A DNA stretch of 64,000 nt. It comes from an uncultured Flavobacteriales bacterium (GTDB lineage Bacteria > Bacteroidota > Bacteroidia > Flavobacteriales > Schleiferiaceae). Shown here piece by piece: positions 1 to 6,730 of the stretch (positions are counted from its first letter, which is position 1; the number at the start of each line of letters is the position of its first letter). The translations under genes and the position numbers were made by a program. The stretch is from NCBI GenBank assembly GCA_913055685.1, contig CAJXKC010000001.1, forward strand, positions 124,001 through 188,000. The letters run 5' to 3'. Under the pieces are notes generated by a model. It was not told where the DNA came from. It saw only the letters and a list, made by a program, of their open reading frames with translations, and did no database searches.

Positions 1-294
1 GCCTCTGCTGGTTTCGAAACCCTTCCCTTACATAACCATGTACTCACTTTAGGTGAATGGGGTTGGATTTTAGGTCAAAAGCAAGAATGGGTTCGAGGAA
101 AGCTCAAGGAAAGGGCACAAAGCCTAGACTTCCCTGAAATAGAAACAAATTGGCTCAATAATGAAGCTATGTTACTGATGACCTCTTTTGGGAAGGACAT
201 CTACTTTGAAGTGAAAGACAGCATTAAGAATAACCACATTCAAGACCCTGTTTTGTATCGCTATTATTTAGAAGGAAATTGGGACCTCTATTAA
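1..294 (+). CDS. Spermidine-synthase-like protein, C-terminal part (partial)
   Basis: The first 97 codons are open from base 1 to a TAA at 292-294, so the 5' part lies outside the window. The visible tail contains HVLTLGEWGWILG and NEAMLLMTSFGK and ends YYLEGNWDLY. From memory this resembles the tail of the multi-domain (membrane plus aminopropyltransferase) spermidine-synthase-like proteins of Bacteroidota; no catalytic motif is visible here. The speD gene begins one base after the stop, and that pairing (SAM decarboxylase with aminopropyltransferase) is the main support. Alternative: another polyamine-associated protein of unknown activity. Confidence 0.5.
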   Translation, partial: ASAGFETLPLHNHVLTLGEWGWILGQKQEWVRGKLKERAQSLDFPEIETNWLNNEAMLLMTSFGKDIYFEVKDSIKNNHIQDPVLYRYYLEGNWDLY

Positions 295-295
295 A

Positions 296-616
296 ATGGA
301 AGAAAGTAAAATCTATAATTACCGTTTTTGGATTAAGCTTACCGATGAAAAAGAAATCGTTTCTGAGGTCGATCGCCTGCTACGAGAAGCGGACTATGGA
401 ATAATGAACTTTAGCGAGCATCACTTTCAGCCGCAAGGCTACACCTCCATGTGGCTCTTAAGCGAAAGCCATTGCGCCTTACACACCTTCCCAGAAGAAG
501 GCCGGTCTTACATAGAATTAAGTGGCTGTGGAAAAAGTAAAAGTGAACACTTTATTAAGGAGGCAAAAAAGCTCTGGAAAAACTATCTTGCAGGAGAACA
601 AGAATCCATTTCTTAA
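296..616 (+). CDS. speD: S-adenosylmethionine decarboxylase proenzyme
   Basis: A 106-residue pyruvoyl-dependent decarboxylase of the short bacterial class. It makes decarboxylated SAM, the aminopropyl donor for spermidine. The self-processing site SESHCALHTFPEE is intact: by comparison with the Thermotoga enzyme (Ser63, His68, Cys83) the pyruvoyl precursor is Ser58 (cleavage after Glu57), the processing histidine is His63 and the catalytic cysteine is Cys78, with identical spacing. It is slightly shorter than the usual 115-130 residues. It lies one base after the spermidine-synthase-like gene and directly abuts the isoaspartyl peptidase gene, so the three are probably co-transcribed. Some SpeD homologues are now known to decarboxylate arginine or ornithine instead; the neighbouring aminopropyltransferase-like gene favours the classical role. 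Confidence 0.88.
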   Translation: MEESKIYNYRFWIKLTDEKEIVSEVDRLLREADYGIMNFSEHHFQPQGYTSMWLLSESHCALHTFPEEGRSYIELSGCGKSKSEHFIKEAKKLWKNYLAGEQESIS

Positions 617-1591
617 ATGCGTAAGATTTTAACACTTCTAGCAATTTTTATTGCCGGGGTAAGTCAGGCTCAATACCAAATAATTATTCACGGTGGAGCC
701 GGTAATGGCCTAAGATCCGATCGGCTCAGTAAAGAACAAATTGATGAATTTCACCTAAGCCTAGAGCAGGCTTTACGCATTGGCGATAGCGCCCAGCAAG
801 CAGGTTTAAGCGCTCTAGAAACAGTAAGCCTAGTTATCCAAAGCATGGAAAACAACCCTGTTTTTAATGCGGGAAAAGGAGCGGTACTTACATATGAGGG
901 GCAAGCCTCTTTAGACGCCTCCATTATGGATGGTAGCAATTTAGCCGCTGGCGCTGTAGCAGGTTTAAGCTGCATTAAAAACCCAATCACCGCCGCTTTA
1001 GCGGTATTAGAAAGCTCACCGCACGTGCTTTTATCCGGACCTGGAGCTGATTCATTTGCGGTAGCCATGGAGCTCACCAAGGTAGACCCAAGTTACTTCA
1101 TTACAGAAAGTAAAATAAAAGGCTGGAAGCGCTGGTTAAAGAGTCATAGCTACGCCGACACCCTGCGTGACTTTAAAATGGGCACGGTAGGCTGCGTGGT
1201 GCGCGATCGCGAAGGCAATATTGCTGCCGGCACCTCCACGGGCGGAATGATGGGCAAGCGTCATGGGCGCATTGGCGACTCTCCAGTTATCGGCGCGGGA
1301 ACCTACGCCAATAGTAAAACCGTAGGAATTAGCTGTACTGGCCATGGAGAGTTCTTTATCCGTAATGCTGTAGCCTATCAAATTAGCGCGCGTTACGAAC
1401 TGCAGGAACAGAACGGACAAAAAATGGCCGATTGGGTAGTCCAAAAAATCCTCAAAGAACAAGGTGGTGATGGCGGCGTAATCGGAATAGATGCCCAGGG
1501 AGGCCTTATTGTTTCCTTTAACACCGCAGGTATGCTTCGCGGCAGTATTAAAGAAGGTGAAGCGCCCCAAACCCGCATCTTCAAAGATTAA
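617..1591 (+). CDS. iaaA: Isoaspartyl peptidase / L-asparaginase (Ntn hydrolase), exported
   Basis: A 324-residue plant-type asparaginase (asparaginase 2 family). It cleaves isoaspartyl dipeptides and hydrolyses asparagine in the periplasm. A signal peptide (about residues 1-19, ending SQAQ) precedes IIIHGGAGNG, the family's N-terminal signature. The autoproteolysis site is GTVGCVV, with Thr190 as the future N-terminal nucleophile of the beta subunit. The downstream GTSTGGMMGKR and the GDSPVIGAGTYA segment are typical of the substrate pocket. The ATG directly follows the speD stop codon with no spacer. It is the last gene before a tRNA with its own promoter. The family is clear; the preference for isoaspartyl peptides over asparagine is inferred from the family. 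Confidence 0.9.
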   Translation: MRKILTLLAIFIAGVSQAQYQIIIHGGAGNGLRSDRLSKEQIDEFHLSLEQALRIGDSAQQAGLSALETVSLVIQSMENNPVFNAGKGAVLTYEGQASLDASIMDGSNLAAGAVAGLSCIKNPITAALAVLESSPHVLLSGPGADSFAVAMELTKVDPSYFITESKIKGWKRWLKSHSYADTLRDFKMGTVGCVVRDREGNIAAGTSTGGMMGKRHGRIGDSPVIGAGTYANSKTVGISCTGHGEFFIRNAVAYQISARYELQEQNGQKMADWVVQKILKEQGGDGGVIGIDAQGGLIVSFNTAGMLRGSIKEGEAPQTRIFKD

Positions 1592-1669
1592 TTTCTTTGA
1601 AATACAAGCACTTGCATTTTTTTCTAAATTTTTAGGCCCAAAGCTGCTAACTAAATAAAAAAAGCCTTT

Positions 1670-1677
1670 TATATTTG
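1670..1677 (+). promoter_or_regulatory. Promoter -7 box of tRNA-Val
   Basis: TATATTTG matches the Bacteroidota housekeeping -7 consensus TAnnTTTG exactly and lies 16 bases before the tRNA. No clear TTG element is seen 19 bases upstream. Confidence 0.6.
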
Positions 1678-1693
1678 CCGTCCCAAAACGGAA

Positions 1694-1771
1694 GGGCGAT
1701 TAGCTCAGCTGGTTCAGAGCACCTGCCTTACAAGCAGGGGGTCACTGGTTCGAATCCAGTATCGCCCACCA
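1694..1771 (+). tRNA. tRNA-Val (anticodon TAC)
   Basis: A complete cloverleaf can be drawn: acceptor stem GGGCGAT paired with ATCGCCC, D stem GCTC/GAGC, anticodon stem CCTGC/GCAGG with loop CTTACAA, and T arm ACTGG-TTCGAAT-CCAGT. The anticodon TAC at 1729-1731 reads GTA and other valine codons. The 3' CCA (1769-1771) is encoded. The gene stands alone, with a -7 box upstream and a strong terminator 9 bases downstream. Confidence 0.97.
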
Positions 1772-1896
1772 AGAACAAAACCCACGCAATAGCGTGGGTT
1801 TTTTCATTTCAGCCCAGCCGAGCCAAGCTCGCTTGAGTGAGCGATGGGCTGAAATGAAAAAGACCGATCGACTGCAAGGAGAGCGGTTTTGTTCTT
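1771..1896. repeat. Nested palindromic element abutting the tRNA 3' end
   Basis: Outer arms AAGAACAAAACC (1771-1782) and GGTTTTGTTCTT (1885-1896) are perfect 12-bp inverted repeats. They enclose the tRNA terminator hairpin and a second, perfect 17-bp inverted repeat (1800-1816 with 1845-1861; arm TTTTTCATTTCAGCCCA). Inside that, short alternative hairpins exist (CGAGC-CAA-GCTCG at 1819-1831; TCGCT/AGCGA at 1829-1844). The outer left arm begins at the last A of the encoded CCA. The remainder up to 1986 holds no gene that I can see. It could be a MITE-like remnant, a structured RNA or an elaborate terminator. Confidence 0.7.
1781..1804 (+). terminator. Rho-independent terminator of tRNA-Val
   Basis: A 7-bp stem CCCACGC / GCGTGGG with loop AATA is followed by six T. 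Flanking A and T runs extend the pairing. It lies inside the larger nested palindrome at 1771-1896. Confidence 0.9.
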
Positions 1897-1986
1897 AGAG
1901 TTCAAAGGCCCCCAGTTTGGGTTATAAAATAATCTGGCCAACCAAATTCCCCCAGTTCCCGTAACTTAGCTTCATCAATCAAACCC

Positions 1987-2511
1987 ATGCACAAAGCCGA
2001 AAAAACAATACTCCTCCTCTGCCTCTTAGCTTTAATACTAAAAGTGTTTAATGTTGTGCTAAGTGACTTAATTTGGGTAGTAAGTTTAAGCGCCTTAGCA
2101 ACCTTCTACTACATTTTTGGGCTGGCTGTATTCAATCAATTCCCACTTCGTAAAATTTTAAGGAAGGAGAGTTATACGGGCATTTCCAAACGTCGCATTG
2201 CTGCCAGCTTAGCCTTTGGCTGGGTCCTTGCCATTCTTAGCATTGGAATCCTCTTCAAACTACTATTCTTACCTGGCGCAATGACCCAAATGTTCATCGG
2301 CTTTAGCATAGCCTTATCGGGATTGCTGATTACCGCCTTTTTCTACCATGAGAGTAAAAGAGACTTTTTCAAAGGTATTTGGATTAGATTAATTCCAGCT
2401 ATTCTAATTACCTATGCATTTGTCAACATTCCAGATCTTACTTTGGCGGAGGCCTTAGATCCCGAAAACCTAGAACTACATGAGCAAATAAAAGCTCGAA
2501 ATCATCACTAA
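1987..2511 (+). CDS. Unknown small integral membrane protein
   Basis: I do not recognise this 174-residue protein. It is strongly hydrophobic, with about five predicted membrane segments: residues about 6-27, 28-50, 73-96, 101-120 and 133-150. A short basic loop (KILRKESYTGISKRR) lies between the second and third. The C-terminus is hydrophilic and acidic and ends in RNHH. The ATG follows an AT-rich leader without a Shine-Dalgarno, as usual here. The next gene starts after a single base, so the two are very likely co-transcribed. No catalytic motif is visible. Confidence 0.7.
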   Translation: MHKAEKTILLLCLLALILKVFNVVLSDLIWVVSLSALATFYYIFGLAVFNQFPLRKILRKESYTGISKRRIAASLAFGWVLAILSIGILFKLLFLPGAMTQMFIGFSIALSGLLITAFFYHESKRDFFKGIWIRLIPAILITYAFVNIPDLTLAEALDPENLELHEQIKARNHH

Positions 2512-2512
2512 G

Positions 2513-3055
2513 ATGCCAAAACTAATTCCATCGAAGCTATATTCTGAAGATACCGGCATGGCCCATGCGCAATGCAAGATTTGCCAAAAGGATTTTGGCG
2601 AGCATGAAATTTACGGCGTCCAAAAAGTCTATAAGAACTACCCTAATCAAGAAGCACAGGTCCTATTCGATTTTGCTTTATGCCAAACATGTATGGAGGA
2701 GGCCCGTGCAGAATTGAGTGTAGAATCAAGACTGCGGATCGATCAATTTATAATGGGTAAACTGCAAGTTTTAGAAGCAAAAGGAGTAGACATCAGTGAA
2801 AGCTTTCAAGAAGAGACCTGTTCTCTTAGCGGAAAGCTACTTTCTGAAAGTAAAGAATATCAAGTGGTGGCTGTTTGCAGAGGAGACGAGCTTCTAGATA
2901 GTCCCATGGTTATGAGCGATGACATTTTAGAGCAAATTCAAGAACTACTTTCGGAAGAAAGCAAGGACGAACTCAATCGCTTTAACGAGAACAATTTTGG
3001 CTGGCCTCCTGAATTAAAGAAGATCTGGCAAGATGGCGATTATGTCTTGCTCTAA
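2513..3055 (+). CDS. Unknown soluble protein with two CxxC pairs
   Basis: I do not recognise this 180-residue protein. Two CxxC pairs, CKIC (residues 21-24) and CQTC (57-60), are spaced like a zinc-binding knuckle. They are followed by an acidic helical C-terminal half with two more cysteines (ETCSLSG, AVCRGD). There is no signal peptide or membrane segment, so it is probably cytoplasmic. Its ATG lies one base after the stop of the unknown membrane protein, which suggests a functional pair. Its TAA stop overlaps the stop of the convergent DUF481-like gene by four bases (CTAA). Confidence 0.7.
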   Translation: MPKLIPSKLYSEDTGMAHAQCKICQKDFGEHEIYGVQKVYKNYPNQEAQVLFDFALCQTCMEEARAELSVESRLRIDQFIMGKLQVLEAKGVDISESFQEETCSLSGKLLSESKEYQVVAVCRGDELLDSPMVMSDDILEQIQELLSEESKDELNRFNENNFGWPPELKKIWQDGDYVLL

Positions 3056-3816
3056 AATTTGACCTGAATTCCGTTGGTAATCTTATAGGTAAAGTTGGGA
3101 ATACTTGGGTCTATCACCGGATTGGTATCATAAGAAACCTTCGACTCAAATGTAAAGGCCCAGTGCTCATTAAACTTAACTGCTAGTTGGCTATTCCAAT
3201 TAAATCGAAAGTCCTCGAACTTCTCAAATCTAGGCTGGTAATAAACTACACTGGTAAGACTAACGCTAGTACCAATATCCCAATCCAAACTTAAATAAGA
3301 ACTCAATCGCCAGTCATAGTGCTCGATCTCCGTGCTTTGCTCTCGATCGTACTCATACATAAATAAATGCCCGGTGTAGAGTGAAAATTTATCCGTCTTC
3401 CCTAATCGGAAACGAGGACCAAAGCCTTGAAGTTGCCTGGCTTCAATTTTCAAAGGTCGATCGGTTTGAAACTGCACAAAGCCCTCTGTCCAAAACCATT
3501 CATTAAAACGCCTAACCCTCCGCAAATGGAAAAAACCCGATTGAGCGAAGTTTTCCTCGGCCGAAGAATTAAAATGGAGTGAGCTCAGAAAGATATAGGT
3601 ACTCTTTCCGCTCAAATAGCGAATTGCCATATCATTCTCTAATTCCAACACCGAAGTGGTATTTTTATAGAGACTTAAGTCAAAGTTATTTTGAAAACGC
3701 CAGCGACTAGTATCATCTGCCATACGGAGGGATTCCACATTAACAATTTGACCGCTTAAGGAAAGGGAAAACAAACTAATGAAAAGTACTTTCCGTAATA
3801 TTGATACTTTATTCAT
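3052..3816 (-). CDS. DUF481-like outer-membrane beta-barrel protein
   Basis: A 254-residue exported protein with a signal peptide (about residues 1-22, ending SLSGQ). Alternating amphipathic strands follow, ending in the aromatic-terminated TNGIQVKF, typical of an outer-membrane barrel. The segment FHLRRVRRFNEWFWTEGFVQ followed by LQGFGPRFRL resembles the DUF481 (YdiY, salt-induced outer-membrane protein) family as found in Bacteroidota. Function is unknown beyond that. It has its own well-formed promoter (3905-3935) and a leader with a perfect hairpin (3828-3857). Its stop overlaps that of the gene at 2513. Confidence 0.6.
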   Translation of the reverse strand: MNKVSILRKVLFISLFSLSLSGQIVNVESLRMADDTSRWRFQNNFDLSLYKNTTSVLELENDMAIRYLSGKSTYIFLSSLHFNSSAEENFAQSGFFHLRRVRRFNEWFWTEGFVQFQTDRPLKIEARQLQGFGPRFRLGKTDKFSLYTGHLFMYEYDREQSTEIEHYDWRLSSYLSLDWDIGTSVSLTSVVYYQPRFEKFEDFRFNWNSQLAVKFNEHWAFTFESKVSYDTNPVIDPSIPNFTYKITNGIQVKF

Positions 3817-3827
3817 GTCCCAAAAAT

Positions 3828-3857
3828 AAATAGTCCCAGGCTCCCCCGGGACTATTT
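3828..3857. other. Perfect hairpin in the 5' leader of the DUF481-like gene
   Basis: AAATAGTCCC (3828-3837) and GGGACTATTT (3848-3857) form a perfect 10-bp inverted repeat with a 10-base loop. On the minus strand it lies between the promoter and the ATG at 3816, so it would be transcribed in the leader and end 11 bases before the start codon. It could be an attenuator, an mRNA-stabilising hairpin or an operator. Its T tract is weak in both directions. Confidence 0.55.
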
Positions 3858-3904
3858 AGACCAAAAAGGTCATGTCATGAAACATTTGAAAACTCTACTC
3901 AGTT

Positions 3905-3935
3905 CAAATATAGTAGCATTTTTTATAAATACAAA
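3905..3935 (-). promoter_or_regulatory. Full consensus promoter of the DUF481-like gene
   Basis: Read on the minus strand: TTTG (3935-3932), exactly 19 bases, then TATATTTG (3912-3905). Both boxes and the spacing match the Bacteroidota sigma-ABfr promoter. The predicted leader is about 80 bases. Confidence 0.75.
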
Positions 3936-3959
3936 CATTTTAAACACCTCAATATCTGT

Positions 3960-4610
3960 ATGTTAGCAAATATAAATCTAGAAAAAGTGCTTTTTTTGAG
4001 AAATAGAGCGCTTTTCAGTCTTCTATTAATCATTTTTAGCACACCTAAGTATGCTTATTCTCAGGGTGAAGACTCTGGAGAAAAGCTTAAAAGTGCTATT
4101 GAGAGTTTCATCCAAAATCACCAAAAAAATTACGACAAAAAGTATCTCAATATCCGCAAACGTGAAATAGGCGACCTGGAAGAAGAACCCTATGCCTGGA
4201 AGGACTTCTTTATGCTGGAAAGTAAAGAAGAATATGAGAACACTTTAGGCTATACCACGGAAAGGGAAATCTATTTCATGTTTTACCATTACGAAACTGA
4301 GTTAGACCGGAAGTATGCTCTTAAATATTGGATGAAAAACTTCATTGAAGGAGAAACGATTAGGCCTAGTCGACCAGTTCGCACCTATGATTACGCCGTT
4401 CCTACCATAATCCTAATTAATCCGCAGAGCATTATTATATGCAATTATGAGTGCAAGTATTATGATGAAGATAATTACGATTATTGGAAAAAAACCTTGC
4501 TAGAACAATTTGGCGACAAAAGTGAAACCATGGTTATTGAAATCGAGTGCGACGGCCCCTTGAAATGGACCAATAACGCACCCGACCCTAAAATTAGAGA
4601 GCTTTTTTAG
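3960..4610 (+). CDS. Unknown exported protein
   Basis: I do not recognise this 216-residue protein. A hydrophobic stretch (ALFSLLLIIFSTPKYAYSQ, about residues 17-35) looks like a signal peptide with a long N-region. If initiation is later the N-terminus would be shorter, but no internal ATG is better placed. The mature part is rich in Tyr, Glu, Asp and Lys. It includes MFYHYETELDRKYALKYWM and a two-cysteine segment (CNYECKYY, with a further Cys near the end). Its AT-rich codons differ slightly from its neighbours. Its TAG stop overlaps the stop of the convergent gene (TTAG, 4607-4610). Confidence 0.65.
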   Translation: MLANINLEKVLFLRNRALFSLLLIIFSTPKYAYSQGEDSGEKLKSAIESFIQNHQKNYDKKYLNIRKREIGDLEEEPYAWKDFFMLESKEEYENTLGYTTEREIYFMFYHYETELDRKYALKYWMKNFIEGETIRPSRPVRTYDYAVPTIILINPQSIIICNYECKYYDEDNYDYWKKTLLEQFGDKSETMVIEIECDGPLKWTNNAPDPKIRELF

Positions 4611-5203
4611 GCCTGCTCAAGCTCCGCAATTCGCTGGTCTAACTTCTGCAACAGTTTATTGAAAGTCTTTCGATTCATCCAACGGGCCAAGAGATGAGCT
4701 AGAGGAGTTATGACTACTATTGTCACTAGTAGAATAATCCAAATAATCTTCTCATTTAAAGCCTCCTGCCAAGTCATTTTTTCCATTAAACTGAAAAAGA
4801 ATCCTGCGGCCGCTGAAATAGGATAGAGGAATAAGCCAGATAATTCTTCGAGTCTTATGGTAGAGCGCACATTATCCACGTAGGATTTTAAGGTTTGCAC
4901 CACCGACCCTTTAGCCATATGCAAAGCCTTAGCGCGCTTGTAGCGTTTAATAAAAAAAACTAAACCCACTATATGCGCCAGGGCAATCAGACTAAAAAGC
5001 ATTTGCGGAAACCAATCGTTCAAATAGAATATCACCCCTACGTAGACTGGGGTAAATAGTAGTGTGAAGACGATTTTCCACCAAAGTCGTCGATTAATTT
5101 TACGCAGGACGTCCACATTTTTTGCATGGATACCGCTTTTAATCTCCGCTTCAGTTAGGCGCTTATCTTGATCTATACTTCGCCAAATATTTTCAATTTC
5201 CAT
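4607..5203 (-). CDS. Membrane protein co-encoded with an ECF sigma factor
   Basis: A 198-residue protein with a hydrophilic N-terminus starting MEIENIWRSIDQDKRLTEAEI. About four membrane segments follow (roughly residues 43-61, 68-87, 120-139 and 151-171), then a charged, coiled C-terminus (LLQKLDQRIAELEQ). Its start overlaps the end of the sigma-factor gene by 11 bases, an arrangement typical of a sigma factor and its membrane regulator. A role as anti-sigma factor is inferred from position only; no zinc-anti-sigma HxxxCxxC motif is present. Confidence 0.7.
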   Translation of the reverse strand: MEIENIWRSIDQDKRLTEAEIKSGIHAKNVDVLRKINRRLWWKIVFTLLFTPVYVGVIFYLNDWFPQMLFSLIALAHIVGLVFFIKRYKRAKALHMAKGSVVQTLKSYVDNVRSTIRLEELSGLFLYPISAAAGFFFSLMEKMTWQEALNEKIIWIILLVTIVVITPLAHLLARWMNRKTFNKLLQKLDQRIAELEQA

Positions 5204-5678
5204 CTTCCTCCGCTTTAATAGCCTGTGCTAATTTCTCCTTAACCCGATGAAGCTTCACCGCCAAGTGGTTTTTCGACAAGCCCGATATATCGGCAAGCTC
5301 CTCATTGCTATAACCATCTAAATGCAACATGATGATTAATTTCTCTGCATCGTTTAAAGCTCGAATATGGCGCATTAGCATTGCGCGCTCATCACCTTTA
5401 GGCTCCACTATCCAATCTCCATCAAAGCCTTCGCTTTTCGTTAATTCCTTCTTTCGCTGGTGAGTAAGGGCAGTGTTTAAAGCCACCCGATACAACCAGG
5501 TTGAGAACTGCGACTCCCCTTTAAAGCTATCGAAAGAACGCCAGGCTTGATATATCACCTCCTGGCGCAAATCTTGCTCATCATCACGATTTGCTGCGTA
5601 GATTCGCGTAACCTTATAAATGATTCCGCCAAAATCTTCAATTAGCTGCACAAATTGCTTTTCCTTAGACTCTTTCAA
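5193..5678 (-). CDS. ECF-type RNA polymerase sigma factor
   Basis: A 161-residue group IV sigma-70 factor. Region 2 covers about residues 15-85, with DEQDLRQEVIYQAWRSFDSF and the core-binding/-10-melting segment FSTWLYRVALNTAL. Region 4 covers about residues 105-155, with the helix-turn-helix YSNEELADISGLSKNHLAVK followed by LHRVKEKL. It directs RNA polymerase to an unknown regulon. It lies 12 bases downstream of the TraB/GumN gene on the same strand and overlaps the following membrane-protein gene, so the three form an operon. The target promoter is not identifiable here. Confidence 0.92.
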   Translation of the reverse strand: MKESKEKQFVQLIEDFGGIIYKVTRIYAANRDDEQDLRQEVIYQAWRSFDSFKGESQFSTWLYRVALNTALTHQRKKELTKSEGFDGDWIVEPKGDERAMLMRHIRALNDAEKLIIMLHLDGYSNEELADISGLSKNHLAVKLHRVKEKLAQAIKAEEDGN

Positions 5679-5690
5679 GCTTGAGTGTTA

Positions 5691-6554
5691 TTAAAGAGCT
5701 TCTAATTTAAACCCTTCTTTACGTAGCAAACTTACCAATCCCTGCTCACCACTTAAATGCAAGGCACCAACTGCAACAAATGCCCCACCCTGCTCAAGTT
5801 GAGCACTCAAGGTGGGTATCCAGTTTAAGTTACGCTTTACTACGAGTTCGTCCATACCTCCATTTTCTTCTTCATACTGCTCGCCTAAACCCTGGATATC
5901 CTCTAAATCATCGGAGAGATAAGCCGATATAAGCGATTGCGCATCGAGCAATGTTCCCTCTTCTTCCTTAAGAAGTTTCAAAAGTTCATCCACCTGCTCC
6001 TTGGGACTCTGAGTGTTCATTAAAATCTTCACTTGCTCCTCCATGGACTCAAGAGCTAAAACCTTTTTGGAAGTCTTCGCTCCTTCTTCGGCGAAGAAAA
6101 GATCCATTGGTTTTCCATCGCGTTGGGCTGAATCTGGCATTGCTTCCTGCATCACACTTAAGCTGTAAGTCATAGACAATACCGCCGGTTTTAAATGATC
6201 CAAAGCAGCCAATGGAGCACCCATTAATGGCTCCAACTTCTGTTTAAGCAAAAAATAATCTTCCTCATTCACTAAGGCCTTCAAGGAATGCTCAGGCATC
6301 ATGTAATAGGGCATTAAACCCGGAAGCTTAGCGCTATCCAAAACCATTTCCACGATCACTTGATCGGCCTTTTGAAAAGCATCTAAAACTTCGGGGCGAT
6401 CCTCCTTAAGGAAATCGGATCCCATTAGATGATAGGTACCAAAAAGGTAAGATTGCTTGCCTTCAGGAGAGGTTACTTTCCAGAAAAGTCCATTATCCTG
6501 CGCACTAAGCGCCCCGGAGACCAGGAGCAATAAAGCAAAAATTAGTTTTTTCAT
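5691..6554 (-). CDS. TraB/GumN family protein, exported
   Basis: A 287-residue protein with a signal peptide (residues 1-18, ending LSAQ). It has the TraB/GumN hallmarks: the N-terminal YLFGTYHLMG, a central glutamate (QVIVEMVLD), and the C-terminal AFVAVGALHLSGEQGLVSLL (GxxH plus G..GL). These residues are conserved in the superfamily that includes the metalloprotease Tiki, so a periplasmic or lipoprotein-associated hydrolase is possible. No activity is established for bacterial GumN-like proteins. It is the first gene of the operon with the ECF sigma factor, preceded by a -7 box at 6594-6601. Confidence 0.85.
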   Translation of the reverse strand: MKKLIFALLLLVSGALSAQDNGLFWKVTSPEGKQSYLFGTYHLMGSDFLKEDRPEVLDAFQKADQVIVEMVLDSAKLPGLMPYYMMPEHSLKALVNEEDYFLLKQKLEPLMGAPLAALDHLKPAVLSMTYSLSVMQEAMPDSAQRDGKPMDLFFAEEGAKTSKKVLALESMEEQVKILMNTQSPKEQVDELLKLLKEEEGTLLDAQSLISAYLSDDLEDIQGLGEQYEEENGGMDELVVKRNLNWIPTLSAQLEQGGAFVAVGALHLSGEQGLVSLLRKEGFKLEAL

Positions 6555-6593
6555 TTTTATGTTTTTTTGATTTCTACAAGGTTAGTTGCAAAC

Positions 6594-6601
6594 CAAAGCT
6601 A
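6594..6601 (-). promoter_or_regulatory. Promoter -7 box for the TraB/GumN - ECF sigma operon
   Basis: The minus strand reads TAGCTTTG, an exact TAnnTTTG match 40 bases before the start codon. The -33 element is weak. The rest of 6555-6730 shows no gene and no clear terminator. Confidence 0.5.
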
Positions 6602-6730
6602 ACTATTACAACAGGTATCTCACATTTAAAGTGAAGCCATCTAAAGAGTTGATAATCAATAGAAATTTTTTTACCAATTAGTCTCATCGATAGCATCTGA
6701 CTTCGAAAATAAGGCACTCATAGCAACATC

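Noticed and set aside
1136-1570. 144-codon minus-strand frame inside the isoaspartyl peptidase gene
   Set aside because: It lies wholly within a well-supported gene and has no independent motif; the catalytic motifs are all on the plus strand.
1694-1986. Integrative element attachment site at tRNA-Val
   Set aside because: No second copy of the tRNA 3' end, integrase gene or foreign-looking segment is present; only the palindrome remains to be explained.
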